Shown here piece by piece: positions 1 to 12,500 of a stretch of 64,000 nt of DNA (the first letter of the stretch is position 1; each line of letters begins with the position of its first letter). The notes under the pieces were generated by a model. That model searched no databases, was not told the DNA's origin, and saw only the letters and a program-made list of their open reading frames with translations. This stretch comes from Warburgia ugandensis (lineage: Eukaryota > Streptophyta > Magnoliopsida > Canellales > Canellaceae): NCBI GenBank assembly GCA_035236585.1, contig CP141128.1, positions 22,721,618-22,785,617 of the forward strand, given 5' to 3'. The translations under genes were made by a program, and so were the position numbers.

Positions 1-925
1 AGCATTCTCAAATAACCAAAAAAATGATGCCTCGCTAGTGCGCTGCGCGTCTGCGGCGGGTGCCTCAGCGGGTGCGTTTGCAGACGCGCTCGTCATATCC
101 GCCCGTCCTTCTCTTTAGCGGGCACGTCCACGGACGCGCTCGTTTGGTTTTTCAAACGGCGTCGACCTACGTCGACGTGGGACGGTCCTGTTGGATCGTC
201 CCGCCTGTTAGTGACCTGGGTCGTCCTCAAGTCACCCTGGTTTGACCCTGTCGAACCAGTGCAGCCTGGGGACGTCCCAGGGGTCTTTGTGGCTCTCCTG
301 GAGGCCTATTCTCCATGGTTTTTCATGAAAAAACCTAGGGAAATCGTTTCTGAAACTATGGTGGAGATGGGTTTGGGGTTTTTTTGTGCGTACCTGCTTT
401 GTGGTGGGTTTTCTCTCCACGTTTTCCCCCCTTGCTCACTGCTTCACGACTGGTTTTCTCCAAGGCTTTTGGGCTGCCATTAGAGGCACCCAAGAGCTCT
501 ATTTATAGAGCTTTTACAGAGGGTTCTGGAGGGTTTCTAACCGCCTTTGAATGGCGGTGGGGAATCCTCTGGAATGGCAGTGGTTTCTTCTTGAAACACC
601 ACCGTTCCAGAAACCTCTAGGAGGTTGAAGACGACGGGGTGCCCGTATCAAAATGGGCACCTGTGTTTTTCAGGTTCAGTCGTTTTTGGGAAATTTACAA
701 TTTTGCCCATGAACTTCAAAGGGCCATATCTTGCTCATTTTAACTCCGTTTTGGTTGATTTTGGTCTCGTTGGATTCTTTTTTCCGAGACGCATCTAATG
801 GAACCACTTTTAGTACCAAATTCCTGGGTTTAGTCATGGAAACTAGTGAAATGACCAAAATGCCCTTTTCTTTAAAACTTAACTTTTTATGGGCTTTTAA
901 TATTACAAAAATTGGGGTCATTACA
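1..925 (-). mobile_element. Partial LTR of a chromovirus-like Ty3/gypsy element
   Basis: The segment is closely similar to 8610-9524, the first part of the LTR of element F, in the same orientation. Read on the minus strand, the LTR begins at 925 with TGTAATGACCCC, the same terminus as at 9524. The window start cuts the rest off. It contains GC-rich short palindromes (about 60-145), a TTCGA-centred inverted repeat near 237-262, and a TATA box on the minus strand. The bases just right of 925 resemble the polypurine-proximal interior of element F, so this is probably the 3' LTR of a decayed minus-strand element. The similarity is visible by eye over the whole stretch. Confidence 0.75.
499..508 (-). 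promoter_or_regulatory. TATA box of LTR promoter
   Basis: CTATAAATAG on the minus strand lies inside a near-palindrome (AGAGCTCTATTTATAGAGCT). The identical motif occurs at the equivalent place in the second LTR copy at 9093-9102. Its position inside the LTR and its conservation between copies fit the U3 core promoter. Confidence 0.6.
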
Positions 926-1699
926 AGTAATGCCTTATAGAAATATTCAACCTACTACCATTTTTCAAATCCATGGTTGGGGAAATTTTGTAGTAAGTCA
1001 TTCCATCTATCCCAACATTAATAATATTGTTCATTATCTCTTTGTTGGAAGTTAATGATTTCCCTACAAAGGGCATTAATCATATGGACATGAAAGAATT
1101 TCCAGTGAATTTCTTAAACAACTAGTCCCATGTGGCAATGGAACTAATCTCTAAAGAATTAAGCCATGATTTGGTTTTATCCTATAATGAGAAAGGGAAT
1201 AACCTAAGTATAATAGAATCCTCACTAATATTTTTTGTATTTCAATGAAGCACAAATATCAAGGAATTCCTTAATACACAGGTTAGGGTCCTCTCTCTCA
1301 AGACCATAGAAACATGGGAGTAATTATATTACTCCAAGTTTAGGTTCAAAGTGGTCTGTATTGGTAGGTGGTAGTGTGATGCATGATGGAGTATTTAACG
1401 AGTGGTGCATAAAAATTGAAAATATCCTTATGTTCAACCACTATTAGTGGTTAAGCTATGGGGTAAGGAACTTGGTTTCTCACCCCTTGTCTATGTGTAC
1501 ATTCAATCTCAGGACCTAATGGTACTAAGTCAATGTGCTAAGATAAAGGTCCTTGCATGCACTATAATGAAACCTAACTAAATAATGCAACTCCTAAATG
1601 TAACTGCTAACTCTATATTCTATGCAATTAAACAATTCCAAATGCTAACCATCTATTTTGATTCACTTTATTAATATATGAGGTTGTAGCTTTTAACCT
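926..1699. other. Unassigned AT-rich sequence
   Basis: No convincing coding frame, repeat or motif was found. The first 25 bases (TAATGCC-TTATAGAAATATTC) loosely resemble the LTR-proximal interior of element F (9525-9550), so the left part may be decayed retroelement interior. The rest is unexplained. Confidence 0.4.
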
Positions 1700-2703
1700 A
1701 AAGCTATACAACTCCTTCTTAAATTTAGATTTGACTATTGTTTACTAGTTAGATATTGGCCAAGGTGGTTAATATAATTATCATGGAAGTAGGCATTTAG
1801 ACCTCAACATCCGTCAACAGAAGACATGGAAAAATCACTTGGATTTTGGATACCCACTATAACCACAAAGTTCAAGAGCCACTAAAGTAACAATAGATCT
1901 TCTCTTTTAAAAAGGTTCCTATGAGCTCAAAACCCTAAGTCTCTTACTACTTGATTTTAAATTAAAGATTGATGATTGGGATCGCACGAATGCAAGGAAT
2001 TGGATTGATTTCCTAGTTGGGCTAAGTATCTGGTGATGAAATCTAGTCCTTATCTTATGAGAGTTCTCGTGGGGACCTTACTATCATTAGATTCCATCTA
2101 TCATGAAGCAATAAACAAGAAATGCAAGTATAAGGAAAGGGAAACTAATGCAACCTATATGCTATCCATGCAAAGGTTAGATAGGTGCAACTAATGAAAC
2201 AACCCTAATTAAAGGTGCAACAAATAAGATGAATAATCCTAAAACTATATGACTTATTCTACTAACCATATGCAAATTGCACTAAATGCAACCTAAACTA
2301 GGAAAAGTAAATCAAAAGGAGGGATACTTACAGTGGGGTTTTTTATGAAGTTCAAATGTGGGCATCCATTTCACACACTTGCCCTAATTTAGTACAACCC
2401 ATTTAAATTAAAATTGAAATTTCAAGTTACAATGGGCCTCACAACAAGTTTCAGTAAAAAAGAAAAGAAAAGAAAAAGTCCTATTCTAGGAAAGCAACGA
2501 AATCCTATCTAGTTGATGAAGGTCCACTTACAATTTTTCCTCACCCAAAAAAGAAAGATATGTCAATTTATGAGGCATGAGTAAGATATGCAATGCAAAA
2601 ATTATAATCTAATTCAACTTAAGATTACAACTAAAGTTAAACTATTCAAATAAGAATCTAACTACAAATAGAATGTGATTCCTTAGCTACAATGCCAAAA
2701 CTT
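1700..2703 (-). mobile_element. Leader region of Athila-like element D
   Basis: This stretch is recognisably related to 55130-55930 (element A) and 63430-64000 (element B). Shared landmarks, in order, include TTTAGACCTCAA, AGCCACTA-AGTRA, the block around GACCTATGAGC, and CAGTGGGGTTTYTGATGAAG-TCAA. In element A this region is the untranslated leader next to the 5' LTR, read on the minus strand. The same order holds here, with an LTR immediately to the right. No coding potential is visible. A degenerate primer site may lie at about 2688-2703 (minus strand TTTTGGCATTGTAG), but it is too decayed to be certain. Confidence 0.6.
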
Positions 2704-5338
2704 TGTGTAACTTTAAAATTACTCTCAAGCACACAAATCAATGCAGTATTTTTACAGAACTAAGGTTGATCCCATTAGGAATCTCATAGATTTACAATGA
2801 ATTGGATCTTATTCAAATTACTTACCTGCATCTAAAAGAGAATTTTGGATTGAATTAGGAGATAAAAGTGCTCAAATTATAAACATGCATGGAATTAGAA
2901 ACTAAAACTAGAAATAAAACTTGCCTAAATTAAAAATAAAAAATGAAAATAGAAACTTACCAAACTAACATACACTTAATGAAAGGAAACTATTGCACTT
3001 TAGAAATATTCAAACTAAGCAATGAAACTTATGAAAATTGCTAAATTAGAAACTTACCTAACCTACTAAAAAGGAGACTTTCTAAAAAAAAAAAAAGGAA
3101 ATTTTATAAATCTAAAACAATATGAAATTTTTTTTTAAAACATGAACATGCAACTAACTTATCCAAAAATCAAATAGGCAAGCGGTCTAAGACCATGTGC
3201 ATGGTCCATGGACTATGTGCATGGTTCTATGGCCCAAAAGATTACTATTTTTCATGCTTTAATTGTAAACTAACATGCAAACTAAATATGGAACCTAAAA
3301 AGAAATAAGAAAATATATATAGGTACCTAAAGATTCAAGAAAAAACAATGTTTAGATGGATGGAATTAAAGCACAAGTTAAGGGAAAAATAGTTTCTAGA
3401 TTTTGGTACTTAAGAACAATTAACAAATCTCACATTAAAGAGCTATTAAAACAAAAAATTTTATGAAAGGAAACAACCCAAATCTCTAGTACTTTGATGA
3501 AATGATTAATCCATAACAAGAATTCCTATAGAATTTTATTGCATCATGTCCAAATCATACACAAAAATTGGATGCATAAAGCTATCTACAACATATATAA
3601 AGTGTGCACTATTCTTGCTTGCAAAAGTGTATCTAAAAGACAAAAAAACTTCAATATAAATCTACCAAACTAAATTAGAATGATATGCAAAGATAACCCA
3701 TGAAGGAATTTAAGAGAAACAAGGGCTAAGTGGGAGAAGTAGACAAGGAAAAACTGCCCCAAACAAAGATGCAAAACAAGGAGAAAAATGTGTAGAACTA
3801 AGTGGAAACTCAATGCTCTAAGCTATCTCCTCTCTTGTCTGTTACTGCTATAGGGAACTAAACTTAGATGTTGAAGGGATAGCAAAGAAGAGTGGAGAGT
3901 TTGGAAGCACAAAAGAAAGGGATCAAGTGTAGAACTAGGCTGGAATTCAAAGAAGTAAAAACAATAAGAAACTACTATGAAAGTAAATTACTAACCTAGA
4001 ATTGAAGAGAAAATAACCAAGTGAATAATTAGAAAATCAAAGGAAGAGAAACATCAAAGAAAGTATAAAGTCCAAACTTCAAAAGATCTAAGATAAATTT
4101 CCTCTTTGAAGGTTGTCTCACCCAACCTCTACTTACAAAATTCGTGTGGAACATAGGGCTATATAAAGATCAGTGGTTTCCTAACATAGTAAGGGGTGAA
4201 AACATAAGGAAAGTGGCCCTAGGGTTAGGTTATTGAATAAGGAAAGTTAGGTGGGAGATGAATTAGCAAGATGATGTAAGAAATAGGAGTAGAATGATGA
4301 CATAAGAGAGACATGATGGCTGGTTTCTAATTTTGAACTAGGTGGAGTGCATCTTTTTCATGGAAGGAAAGTGGGGCTCTTTCCTTTCAAATTTGATGAC
4401 TTTTGGTGGATAGAAAACATGGAAGTGGTAACAAATGGCATTTAGGACAAGTGTGTAGAGATCTAGGGATTCAAAGATGTTTAGATTGAAGTACATTAAG
4501 GGTTTTCTATTTAGGAAACCCCTATTCACCAAATAGGAAAGTGGGGTTTTTTTTTTTCATAGTGAGGTGCCTTCCTCCTTTAACTTGTAACCCTAGAGAA
4601 AAGAGTGGAAAAATAGTGTGAGATGGATTTGAAAAGTAGGGTTTCTCTATTAATGGGTCCACTAATGCGTAATCATCTTACTTGTTACTTAGTTCTCCCA
4701 AACCTTCTAATTAACCTTTGAAAATCCAAATTTAGAAGGTGGGTCATTGCTTGATTTCTCCCCCAACTGTATGACTCTATGTGGCAATTGCTATTATTGG
4801 TTTATGTGTCTCACTTTGAGTGCTCATTTGGCTTGGCATCATGGTTCACACCCTTGGCCTTAATGACTTGAATTGCTTCACTTCACTTGAATTCCTTAGC
4901 TTGTCACCTTCTCTCATAGATTATATGACTAAGGTGGTTTGAAATCCTTAGCTTGTCACCTTCTCTAATGTCTTATATGGCTAAGGTGGCTAGAATGAAT
5001 CCCACTCAAAGGTGATGGAAATGCATAGGTTGCTTGATGGGCCCATTTTAGTCACGTTTAGTTCTTTCAATTGCTTCATTTGATCCTCTATTAAGCTTTG
5101 AATGATGACAATTAGGCTTTTATCTTGATTTCATTTCTTATCCTGATTAATCTCAAATTCAACTTCATCTCTCCAAAACCTACAAAAGAAGAAAGTTTCT
5201 AATTAAATCCTAAAAATTTATGATCATTTACATACCTACTCTGGGTTAGCCACCAAATTAGAAAAATATCACATTTTTGAATAATTAGGTTAGGAATGCA
5301 TGAGTTATCAAATTTTGGCCAAAAGCCCTAATTTAACA
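2704..5338 (-). mobile_element. 5' LTR of Athila-like element D
   Basis: The left part contains a block (about 2725-2790) aligning with the conserved LTR end of element A: CAAG-CACA, then GTTGATCCCATTAGGA in place of GTCGATCCCACGAGGA. The right edge, CCCTAATTTAACA, matches the TGTTAA-type LTR start seen in element A (read on the minus strand). The edges give about 2.6 kb, similar to the plus-strand LTR at 39979-42636. The interior is AT-rich without a long frame. The short ORF at 4338-4532 is not supported by homology or codon pattern. The boundaries are inferred from termini and may be off by several bases. No target duplication could be tested because the left part of the element is lost. 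Confidence 0.55.
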
Positions 5339-5589
5339 CATGGACAACTAATTAGGTATTTTTTATACAAAATTGAAGACTTATCAATAGGTCATGACCA
5401 ACCGATAACTATGTAAGGACAAAGAGAGAGACAAAGAGGGAGGGAAAGCTGAAGTACGTTACACATGCAGGCAAAGATTGTAGACTTTTCTACAGGTGTA
5501 GCATGGATTAACGAAGAGAATAGGGAGAAACTATAGATGACTATGATGGAAAAGGAAACTACTAGGATGAACAAAAATTTTAAAGTTAT

Positions 5590-6145
5590 AAATAGGGGAC
5601 TTTTAAAGTAGTGAAAAAAATGAATTAAAAATCATATTTTTAAAGCTATTTTTTTAGAATGACTTCAAAAATGCTTCTTTTAACTCATTTTTTAAAAACA
5701 ACCAAGATATTTGAAGACATTTTTCTAGAATGACCTTAAAAACCTATTTTTGAAGTCGTCTTTTGGATGACTTAAAAAACCTAAGCAACTTTAAGGTCAT
5801 GAAAAAAGCAACCTTAAAAACATGTTTTTTAAGTTTTTTTCTAAGAATGACTTTAAAAATGTGTTTTTGAAGTAGTTTTTTTCCAAAATGACTTGAAAAC
5901 AATATATTTGAAGTTGTTTTCCTAGAACAACTTTAAAAACTTGTTTTTTGAATTTATTTTTTTAAAATATAACTTTAAAGATGAGCTTTTGAAGTTGTTT
6001 TTTTATAATGAATTTAAACACATGCTTTTCTAAAGTCTTTTTTCCCCATCAACTTTAGAAACCTATTTTTTGAAGTCATTTTCTTTAGAGTGATTTTAAA
6101 AACACTATTTTTTTGACGACATTTTCTAGAACAACTTTAAAAAGA
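5590..6145. repeat. Degenerate tandem repeat, subterminal CACTA-like
   Basis: Variants of a unit of roughly 50-70 bp recur with the core TTCTAGAATGACTTTAAAAA-TG-TTTTTGAAGT, for example near 5655, 5728, 5838, 5885 and 6000. Each unit can form a weak hairpin because TTTAAAAA is followed by TTTTTGAAG. This style of AT-rich, imperfect inverted unit is typical of subterminal regions of plant CACTA elements. No CACTA terminus or transposase was found beside it, so it is either a decayed non-autonomous element or a simple minisatellite. Confidence 0.45.
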
Positions 6146-6851
6146 TATAATATATATATATATATATTCTCTTGATGATCCAGCGCTTACATATAAATGC
6201 GAGAGGTTTTGTTTGGGAAGTAATAAGTCCCTTTGACATCTCTTCATCTGCAAGGAATTCTCAACGTGAAAACATAAACGAAGGGCTGATTGGATTTCAT
6301 TCAAATTATGTAGTACACTAATTGTTCTACATTTTACCTTAAAATTTCTTACATAAAATGACACCAGTCATCTTTTCATAAAATTTATCATTTAAACAAA
6401 CATAAGAACAAGGAAATCTAAGTATTTTTTGAATCACACTTCATTTATCATCCATTTACATATATCAAATGTTTACATATGATTAGATCTTATTAATACA
6501 AGATCATGATCAAAGAGCTAATCTGGAAATATTTCATCAAGATCTAACCTCTTAGTATTTAGTTCACACCACTCTCTAAAGAGATGGTAAAACTTTAAGT
6601 TGCAACTTCCTTGTCCAACTTAATGTAACCACTTCTTTTCATTAAACCCTAATTTTGGATGAGAACCGCAAAGCATAAGGTTCTCCTTTTCTCTAATAGT
6701 GAGGGTTAAAGAGAGCAATAGTTATAGTTTATAATGAAATCGTATGATTTTTCACAGAATCATGATGATGGAAGCAACTTCCTAACCCCATCATCTTAAT
6801 GACAAAACCTATTTCCTCTACTAAATGCAAATAGATTGGAGAGTTAGTAAC
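6146..6851. other. Unassigned sequence with TA microsatellite
   Basis: A short (TA)n run lies at about 6150-6168. The rest shows no convincing frame or repeat. It forms the left flank of element F and ends in GTAAC immediately before the LTR. Confidence 0.4.
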
Positions 6852-8675
6852 TGTGACGACCCGAGTTTTCTCATGCATTTTTAAATGCAATACCTAATTT
6901 CCTAAGGCGGGATGCATCCCTATTTGAAAAACCATTTTATAGAAACCATGCAATGCAACAGAAAACCTTTTAGTTTTAAACTCATTTTGAAAACCCCGAG
7001 TGTCATTTGCCTTCACAACAACCAAAGTGGTTTTTGAAAAACTTCAGAAATCATAAATGTTTTTCCCCAGGTCTATCCAATCACAGCACACAGCCCAACT
7101 GTAATTAAATACAAATACATGTCCAAAGGGTTGAGAGTTTACTTACATATATAACTGTCCCCTTTTTAATTCACTTGCTCGTAGCACTAATATCTCCTGA
7201 GGCGTCGTCTATTTGTGAGTGGAACTATCCTGAAAAATGTTAAGGATAGGGTGAGTATATACTATACTCAGTAGGAGTCTATCACTACTAGTTTTGTAAT
7301 GCATGAGATGTTTTAAAATCATATGCTCATTCAAAACATGTGTATGTTTGAATACTCAAGTGCAGCATTGATGTTAAAATCCATTGTTAAATTGAAATAC
7401 TAACGACTTAAAGGATCATATAATCCAAAACCGAAAGTATCATATACATATATATTATAACATCATGATATGCATCAGATGCTTCATGGAATCCAACTCA
7501 TGGATCTCTAGTATGGTATGGTCGACCAACCTCATATCATGCTATATGCAATGCAAATAAGTCCATAAACCATAGGGTCCGACTATGCCCACGACCTCGC
7601 CGCTGTGTGGTCCCCGGGTACCTAAGGACACAGCGTCATAGCCTCCACGGGGCATATGACACATTGACCCAGTGCCGTGACACCAGTGGTAGCCCCCTGT
7701 ACCACATGCAGTCGACATAGGGACATGCCCTTTTTTTGTGTGTGGTACCCATTCCACCTAGTAGTGGTAGAGGCTGGGTGGCCAACCCAGACCCCTCGGC
7801 ATAGCATCGACGGGTTTACTAGCCCAAATCACATAAGATCAAATAAGCCAAAAACTTCTTTTCAAAACCTGTCATCTTTGGGTCCCTCACAACTGCATGG
7901 CCCTCGGCACTCCAGCGTCTTTTGGCAACCCTCAACGACATGCAATCTTTGCAAGAACTTAATGCTCATAGATCATGCAATGTATGCAATAGTTTGCAAA
8001 ACATATCTATGCACAACGTATATGCAATTATTTACAAAACGCGTCTATGCATAAAGCATTTATCACATGCATGCTGAATTAAGTCATGCTAAACCAGTCA
8101 TATACTTAAAACATATGTTCTCAAAACAATAATAGTTCTTTTAAAAGAATCTAGTAGTGATAGAGCACCTACCTGGCTAGGTTGCGCTAACCCCTTTGTC
8201 CTCGGACACTCTTGAACATGGTTTGGGGAGTCAAGGTTAGTTTGGCCCATCTTTTATGGGTTTTAGAGTAGTTGGGTCTTATTACTTAGGCATTAGTGGT
8301 CCATCCCTATGCCTATGGGTGTCCTAAGGTCCTAATTGGGCCTTGGTATCCTCAGTTTTCTAAAGGTCTAGCGGTCACGCGCCACCATCCTATTCTAAGG
8401 TTCATGCTCACCTTTGGTTAGGCCTTGATCAGGGATTTTATAGTTTAGGTTTGTCCGCATTGTTGACATGGACACAACGCCTTTTACGGTGCCTCAATCG
8501 GAGCTCTAGATCTCAAGTTATAAGCGTTTTAGTGTCGCACGTACATAATCCTTTAAGGATAAAAATACGGAATGCTAGTGTGCTGCTCGCCAGCTGCATG
8601 TGCACTGGCTTCCTTAAGATGGAAAAAGTCTCGGTTTGCTAGCACGCTGTGCGTCTGCGGTGTGCTCCTCAGCGG

Positions 8676-8855
8676 GCGCGTCTACAGACGCGCTTAACTT
8701 TTTTGCCTTTTTTTCCCTTTTGCGGGCGCGTCCCCGGACGCGCCCGTTGGTTTTCTTCAGACGCGTTCGACGCGTCACATTCTGACTGGAACGTTTTCGT
8801 CGACTGGGGGACCAGGGCGTCCTCAGGACACCTTGGTTCGACCCTATCGAACCAA
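8676..8855. repeat. Cluster of three short palindromes in the LTR
   Basis: Three inverted repeats lie within 180 bp. At 8676-8693, 8-bp arms GCGCGTCT/AGACGCGC have a 2-nt spacer. At 8723-8746, 11-bp arms CGGGCGCGTCC/GGACGCGCCCG have a 2-nt spacer. At 8833-8855, 9-bp arms TTGGTTCGA/TCGAACCAA have a 5-nt spacer. Degenerate versions occur in the LTR at 1-925 (around 80-95, 118-143 and 237-262). Preservation of all three in two copies suggests they belong to the family's LTR structure. Their role is unknown. Confidence 0.7.
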
Positions 8856-9092
8856 TGCGGCCCACGGAACATCCCTGGGTCCTTGGTGGCTCTCCCAAGC
8901 TCCGTTTTGCATGGTTTTTCATGCAAAAACCTAGGAAAATTAATCTTGGAACTATGGTGGAGATGGGTTTTGAGGGATTTTGGGCATACCTGGCTCGTTG
9001 CTGGGTTTTTCTCCTTGTTTTTCCCTCTAGGTCACTGCACCTCAATGGGTTTTCTTCCATGTTTTGGGCTGCCATTAGAGGCGTCCAAGAGC

Positions 9093-9102
9093 TCTATTTA
9101 TA
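9093..9102 (-). promoter_or_regulatory. TATA box of element F LTR
   Basis: Minus-strand TATAAATAGAGC occurs within AGCTCTATTTATAGAGCT. It is conserved with 499-508. Transcription would run leftward toward the LTR end at 6852. Confidence 0.6.
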
Positions 9103-9118
9103 GAGCTATGAGAGGGTT

Positions 9119-9520
9119 CTAGAGGGGGCTCTCACCGCCCCCGCCTTTGAATGGAGGTGGAGAAACCTCCAGAATGGTGGTGATTTCTCCTCCAATCACT
9201 GTCGTTCTAGAACCCTCTAGAGGTTGAAGATGAAGGGGTGCCCGTATCAAAACGGGCCCCTGTGTTTGGTAGCTAAATCCGTTTTTAATAAAATTACATT
9301 TTTGCCCCTGAACTTCAAAGGGCCGTAACTTGCTCATTTTAACTCCGTTTTGGGTGATTTTGGTCTCGTTGGATTCCTCCTTCTGAGACGCATCTAATGG
9401 TACCATTTTCAGGACCAAGGTTTTGGGTTCAGTCAAGGAGACTAGTGAAATGACCAAAATGCCCTTATCTTCAAAATTGAACTTTTCATGGGCTTTTAAT
9501 ATTACAAAAATTGGGGTCAT
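9119..9520 (-). other. Conserved short ORF opening at the LTR terminus
   Basis: This 133-codon frame starts at the ATG inside the terminal TGTAATGACCCC. A clearly related 81-codon frame occupies 676-921 in the other LTR copy. Both begin MTPIFVILKAH and share KGILVISLVS, VPLDAS, ESNETKI and NGVKMSK. Homology ends about 80 residues in. It is more likely an open frame carried by conserved LTR sequence than a gene: it lies upstream of the LTR TATA box, so the element's own transcript would not start before it. Confidence 0.35.
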
Positions 9521-9524
9521 TACA

Positions 9525-12500
9525 TTATTACGCCCTTAAAAGAATTTCGTCCTCAAAATTTCATAACTTATTATCTTCCAGGTATTTGTCTCTTAGATGA
9601 TTTCTTGGTGGATGCATTCCCCCTTAGGAATCAAATCTAGGTTCATCCTCAATTTATCATTTCTATTGTTCCTCCTATAAGGCCTCACCTATAAGGGTCG
9701 TTTTCGCTGCATACTCTGATGCAGCGCCATACTCTCATACGTGACAACTTTAACAATACCGATTTCTAGCGGTGCTTCATCTATGTTGAATTCCTTAGAT
9801 TCCTATACTTATCTCATCATGTATAAGATAGTCTTCTCGTAAGATAAGATAGTTTTCTCATAAGATCATGCTTCTTTGTTCATGTATATACTTCTTTGAG
9901 ATCATATGGTCTTATTTCTCCTATTTTGAATATCATAGGATAATCCCTTTTTTTTCTAGTGATCTCCTTTATCATCCACAAGCCCAAAAAATAACCTTCT
10001 TTCTATTGTGTCTAACTTTGCTTCTTATATTTGTCTCCAAGATACTTCAATAACTAATATGGTATCATTTGCTCTATAGCGAAACTCTTACTTAACTTTG
10101 AATTTCAACTGTCTTATCATTTTCCATATGCGACTTGATTTCCTTGACCAAGGTTACATTCGAAAATGAAAGCCAATTAGTAGCATCTTCCATCGAGGAC
10201 CTTATCATATGCTGAAAGTAAAATGTCCTAACTCCATATCCAGTTTTATAATTATTGAATTCATTAAACGCTTTTCTCCATGAGGATCTTATCCAAACTC
10301 ATGTCAAATGTTAATGGTCGATTCATCATCATGGGTCATATGTTCTCGTCTAGAAGCCTATCTCACTATTCTCATCAATTTGTCATTAGGAGTGTTAATA
10401 ATGTTCCTATTTATGCAAAGCGAAAAGTCTCTTATTCATCACCGGATACCCTTACTAGGTCATGGTTGAATCCTTTGTCATCATCCTCTTTGTCCTTTTC
10501 TTTGCTTTATGGTTTTCTTCGTTACCTTCTAGTTCAAAAGTTCTATACTCAATCTAGTAGGGTTAGTCCTTAAGAAATTCCTTTAATTGATTTTTAGTAC
10601 TTGGTATATGCTCATAACAACTAACTATTTGTCTATAGGCAATGTAACATCAAATCTCACCTTATAGTGTGCTAGCCAACTCACCTTTTCTCCTTCCATC
10701 CCCTATGTCAATATATTGTGCAATCTTTTATCAAGGCTTTATTGTCAATCATGCAGTCTATATTGTCAGGAGGTATACTTGTAAGTAGTGATTTTCTCAA
10801 TTCCTCAAATTTTATTCTTCAAGTGCCTCCTTATTTTATCTTTCAAGTGCCTTCTTATCTTAGTTTATAATAGCAATAATTCTCCTTCAATAGCGATTAT
10901 ATCAAATTGTACTGAACAAGTTTTACAATACTTAGATAAGCATAAACATTTTCTTAGACATAGAAAGACTTTATTTGATTACCTATTGATCTCTTCCCAG
11001 ATACGTTATAAGCTCAACGGCCTCTAGAGTGATCGGTACTTATCTACCTTTCTTTCAATCCAAGTCTATAGTATTTTTCAGACCTAAAGTAATTTCTTCA
11101 CCTTGTCATGGTAGCCATTAAGGTTTGAAAAACCTTTTACATTGGTTTAGATCACTTCTTATTTTTGCTCCTATCTCAGTTGTTACTATATTTATTGTAC
11201 TTGTACCTCTTCATGATGTGGCCTAATCAACTGGCCTTATACCCTCAAATGACTTAGCCTAACAAGTACTCAAGTCTAAAGACTTATAACATCCTTCTGA
11301 GTATATAACTTCAACTACTTACTCATAGATACTGGCATACTTGATTAATTAGGGTGGGATACCTTTATTTAGTTAATAGTACTCTAAAGGTAATGACTAA
11401 ATAATGGTCTTAAGATTTTTGGTCTTCCAATCTATAGTAGTAAGACCTCAATTTGATTCTTGATGGTACCCTATTGCTAAATGGACAAGTTATTGTCCTT
11501 GCTTAATTCCTTTATTTACTCAAGTAGTGGCAAGGTAGGATATTACCAAAATTTTCTTTTTATGGACTATATCCATTGGTGTTCCTCATAAGCTAATGGA
11601 TCTGATAAGAATCTAATTGATATCAAACCATTTTGTAGAAGTTTAACTTCTAGTTGGTCGCCATTCTTTTTTTTGAAAATTTCTTGTCACATATTCTCCT
11701 GAAATTTGATACTCTATTCAAAGTCTTAAACCCCATACGCGTTCTCTCTATTATACGTATCATTGCCAACTCAACTATTATTATTACTTTGATGTTGATT
11801 GGTTATCTTTAAGATGAAAGATTGTATGTATCTTCATAAAGTCATGATCTTCTTCTTTTGAATATTTAAATATTCATTGAATACTGGTGGTTACATCTCT
11901 ATCTCTTTCTCTCTTTTCTTCAAAATCCTCACTTTTGTCTTCCTAGATCAATGTCTCTATATGCTTTGTTGCATATAATCGATACTGCATCTACTCCTTT
12001 ACTTAGCAGATATGATAAATTGAATGCTTCTCTAAGAAATTCTAAACTGTCTTAAGATCATTGAAATCCTCAATTGCCTATAGCCTCAATAAAATTCATA
12101 CAATGTCTTAATAATGGTATTGACTTTTGGGTCATGTCCTGCTTCTCTTACAAGTTCATGTTAGGATCAATCTATTATCATCCTTAGTATTATCATCAAA
12201 ATCTTTTGATCACTCGGTTGAATTCATTTCCCTATCACGTAATATGTCACTTGTATGCATCTCTGGATTTGTTCCATAATACTCAAGTAGTTATTATTCG
12301 ATAGCACTTCACTCTTTATAAGACTTCAATTAAGGTATCCAAAATTGAGCTAAGTCTTTCAAGATTCATACCTTGGTGATCTAGTACAAGTCATAGTTAT
12401 CCCTTTGTGTCATCTTGTATGCTTATCCCTATTATCATCAAAATTTTCTCAAAGTCTGTCTTTTACATCTCATATATCACATCCTTGTGATAGTGTACTT

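Larger units (their letters stand above)
6852..9524 (-). mobile_element. 3' LTR of chromovirus-like element F
   Basis: The LTR has TG...CA ends: on the minus strand it starts TGTAATGACCCC at 9524 and finishes CTCGGGTCGTCACA at 6852, about 2.67 kb. Positions 6852-7902 are nearly identical to 12938-13992, and 8610-9524 matches 1-925. It carries a TATA box (9093-9102), a cluster of GC-rich hairpins, and a conserved short ORF opening at the LTR terminus. ORFs at 7542-8054 and 8614-9122 overlap in several frames and look like chance frames in GC-rich LTR sequence. Confidence 0.8.

Noticed and set aside
7542..8054. Overlapping ORFs of 61-125 codons in the element F LTR
   Set aside because: Several frames on both strands overlap in one LTR, and the equivalent frames differ in the second copy.
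8833..8855. Possible tRNA T-arm (GGTTCGA...TCGAACC)
   Set aside because: It is an inverted repeat within an LTR; no acceptor, D or anticodon arms are present around it.
10280..10573. 97-codon plus-strand ORF in element F interior
   Set aside because: It runs opposite to the element, has no homology I recognise, and is rich in Ser/Leu as expected from the T-rich strand.
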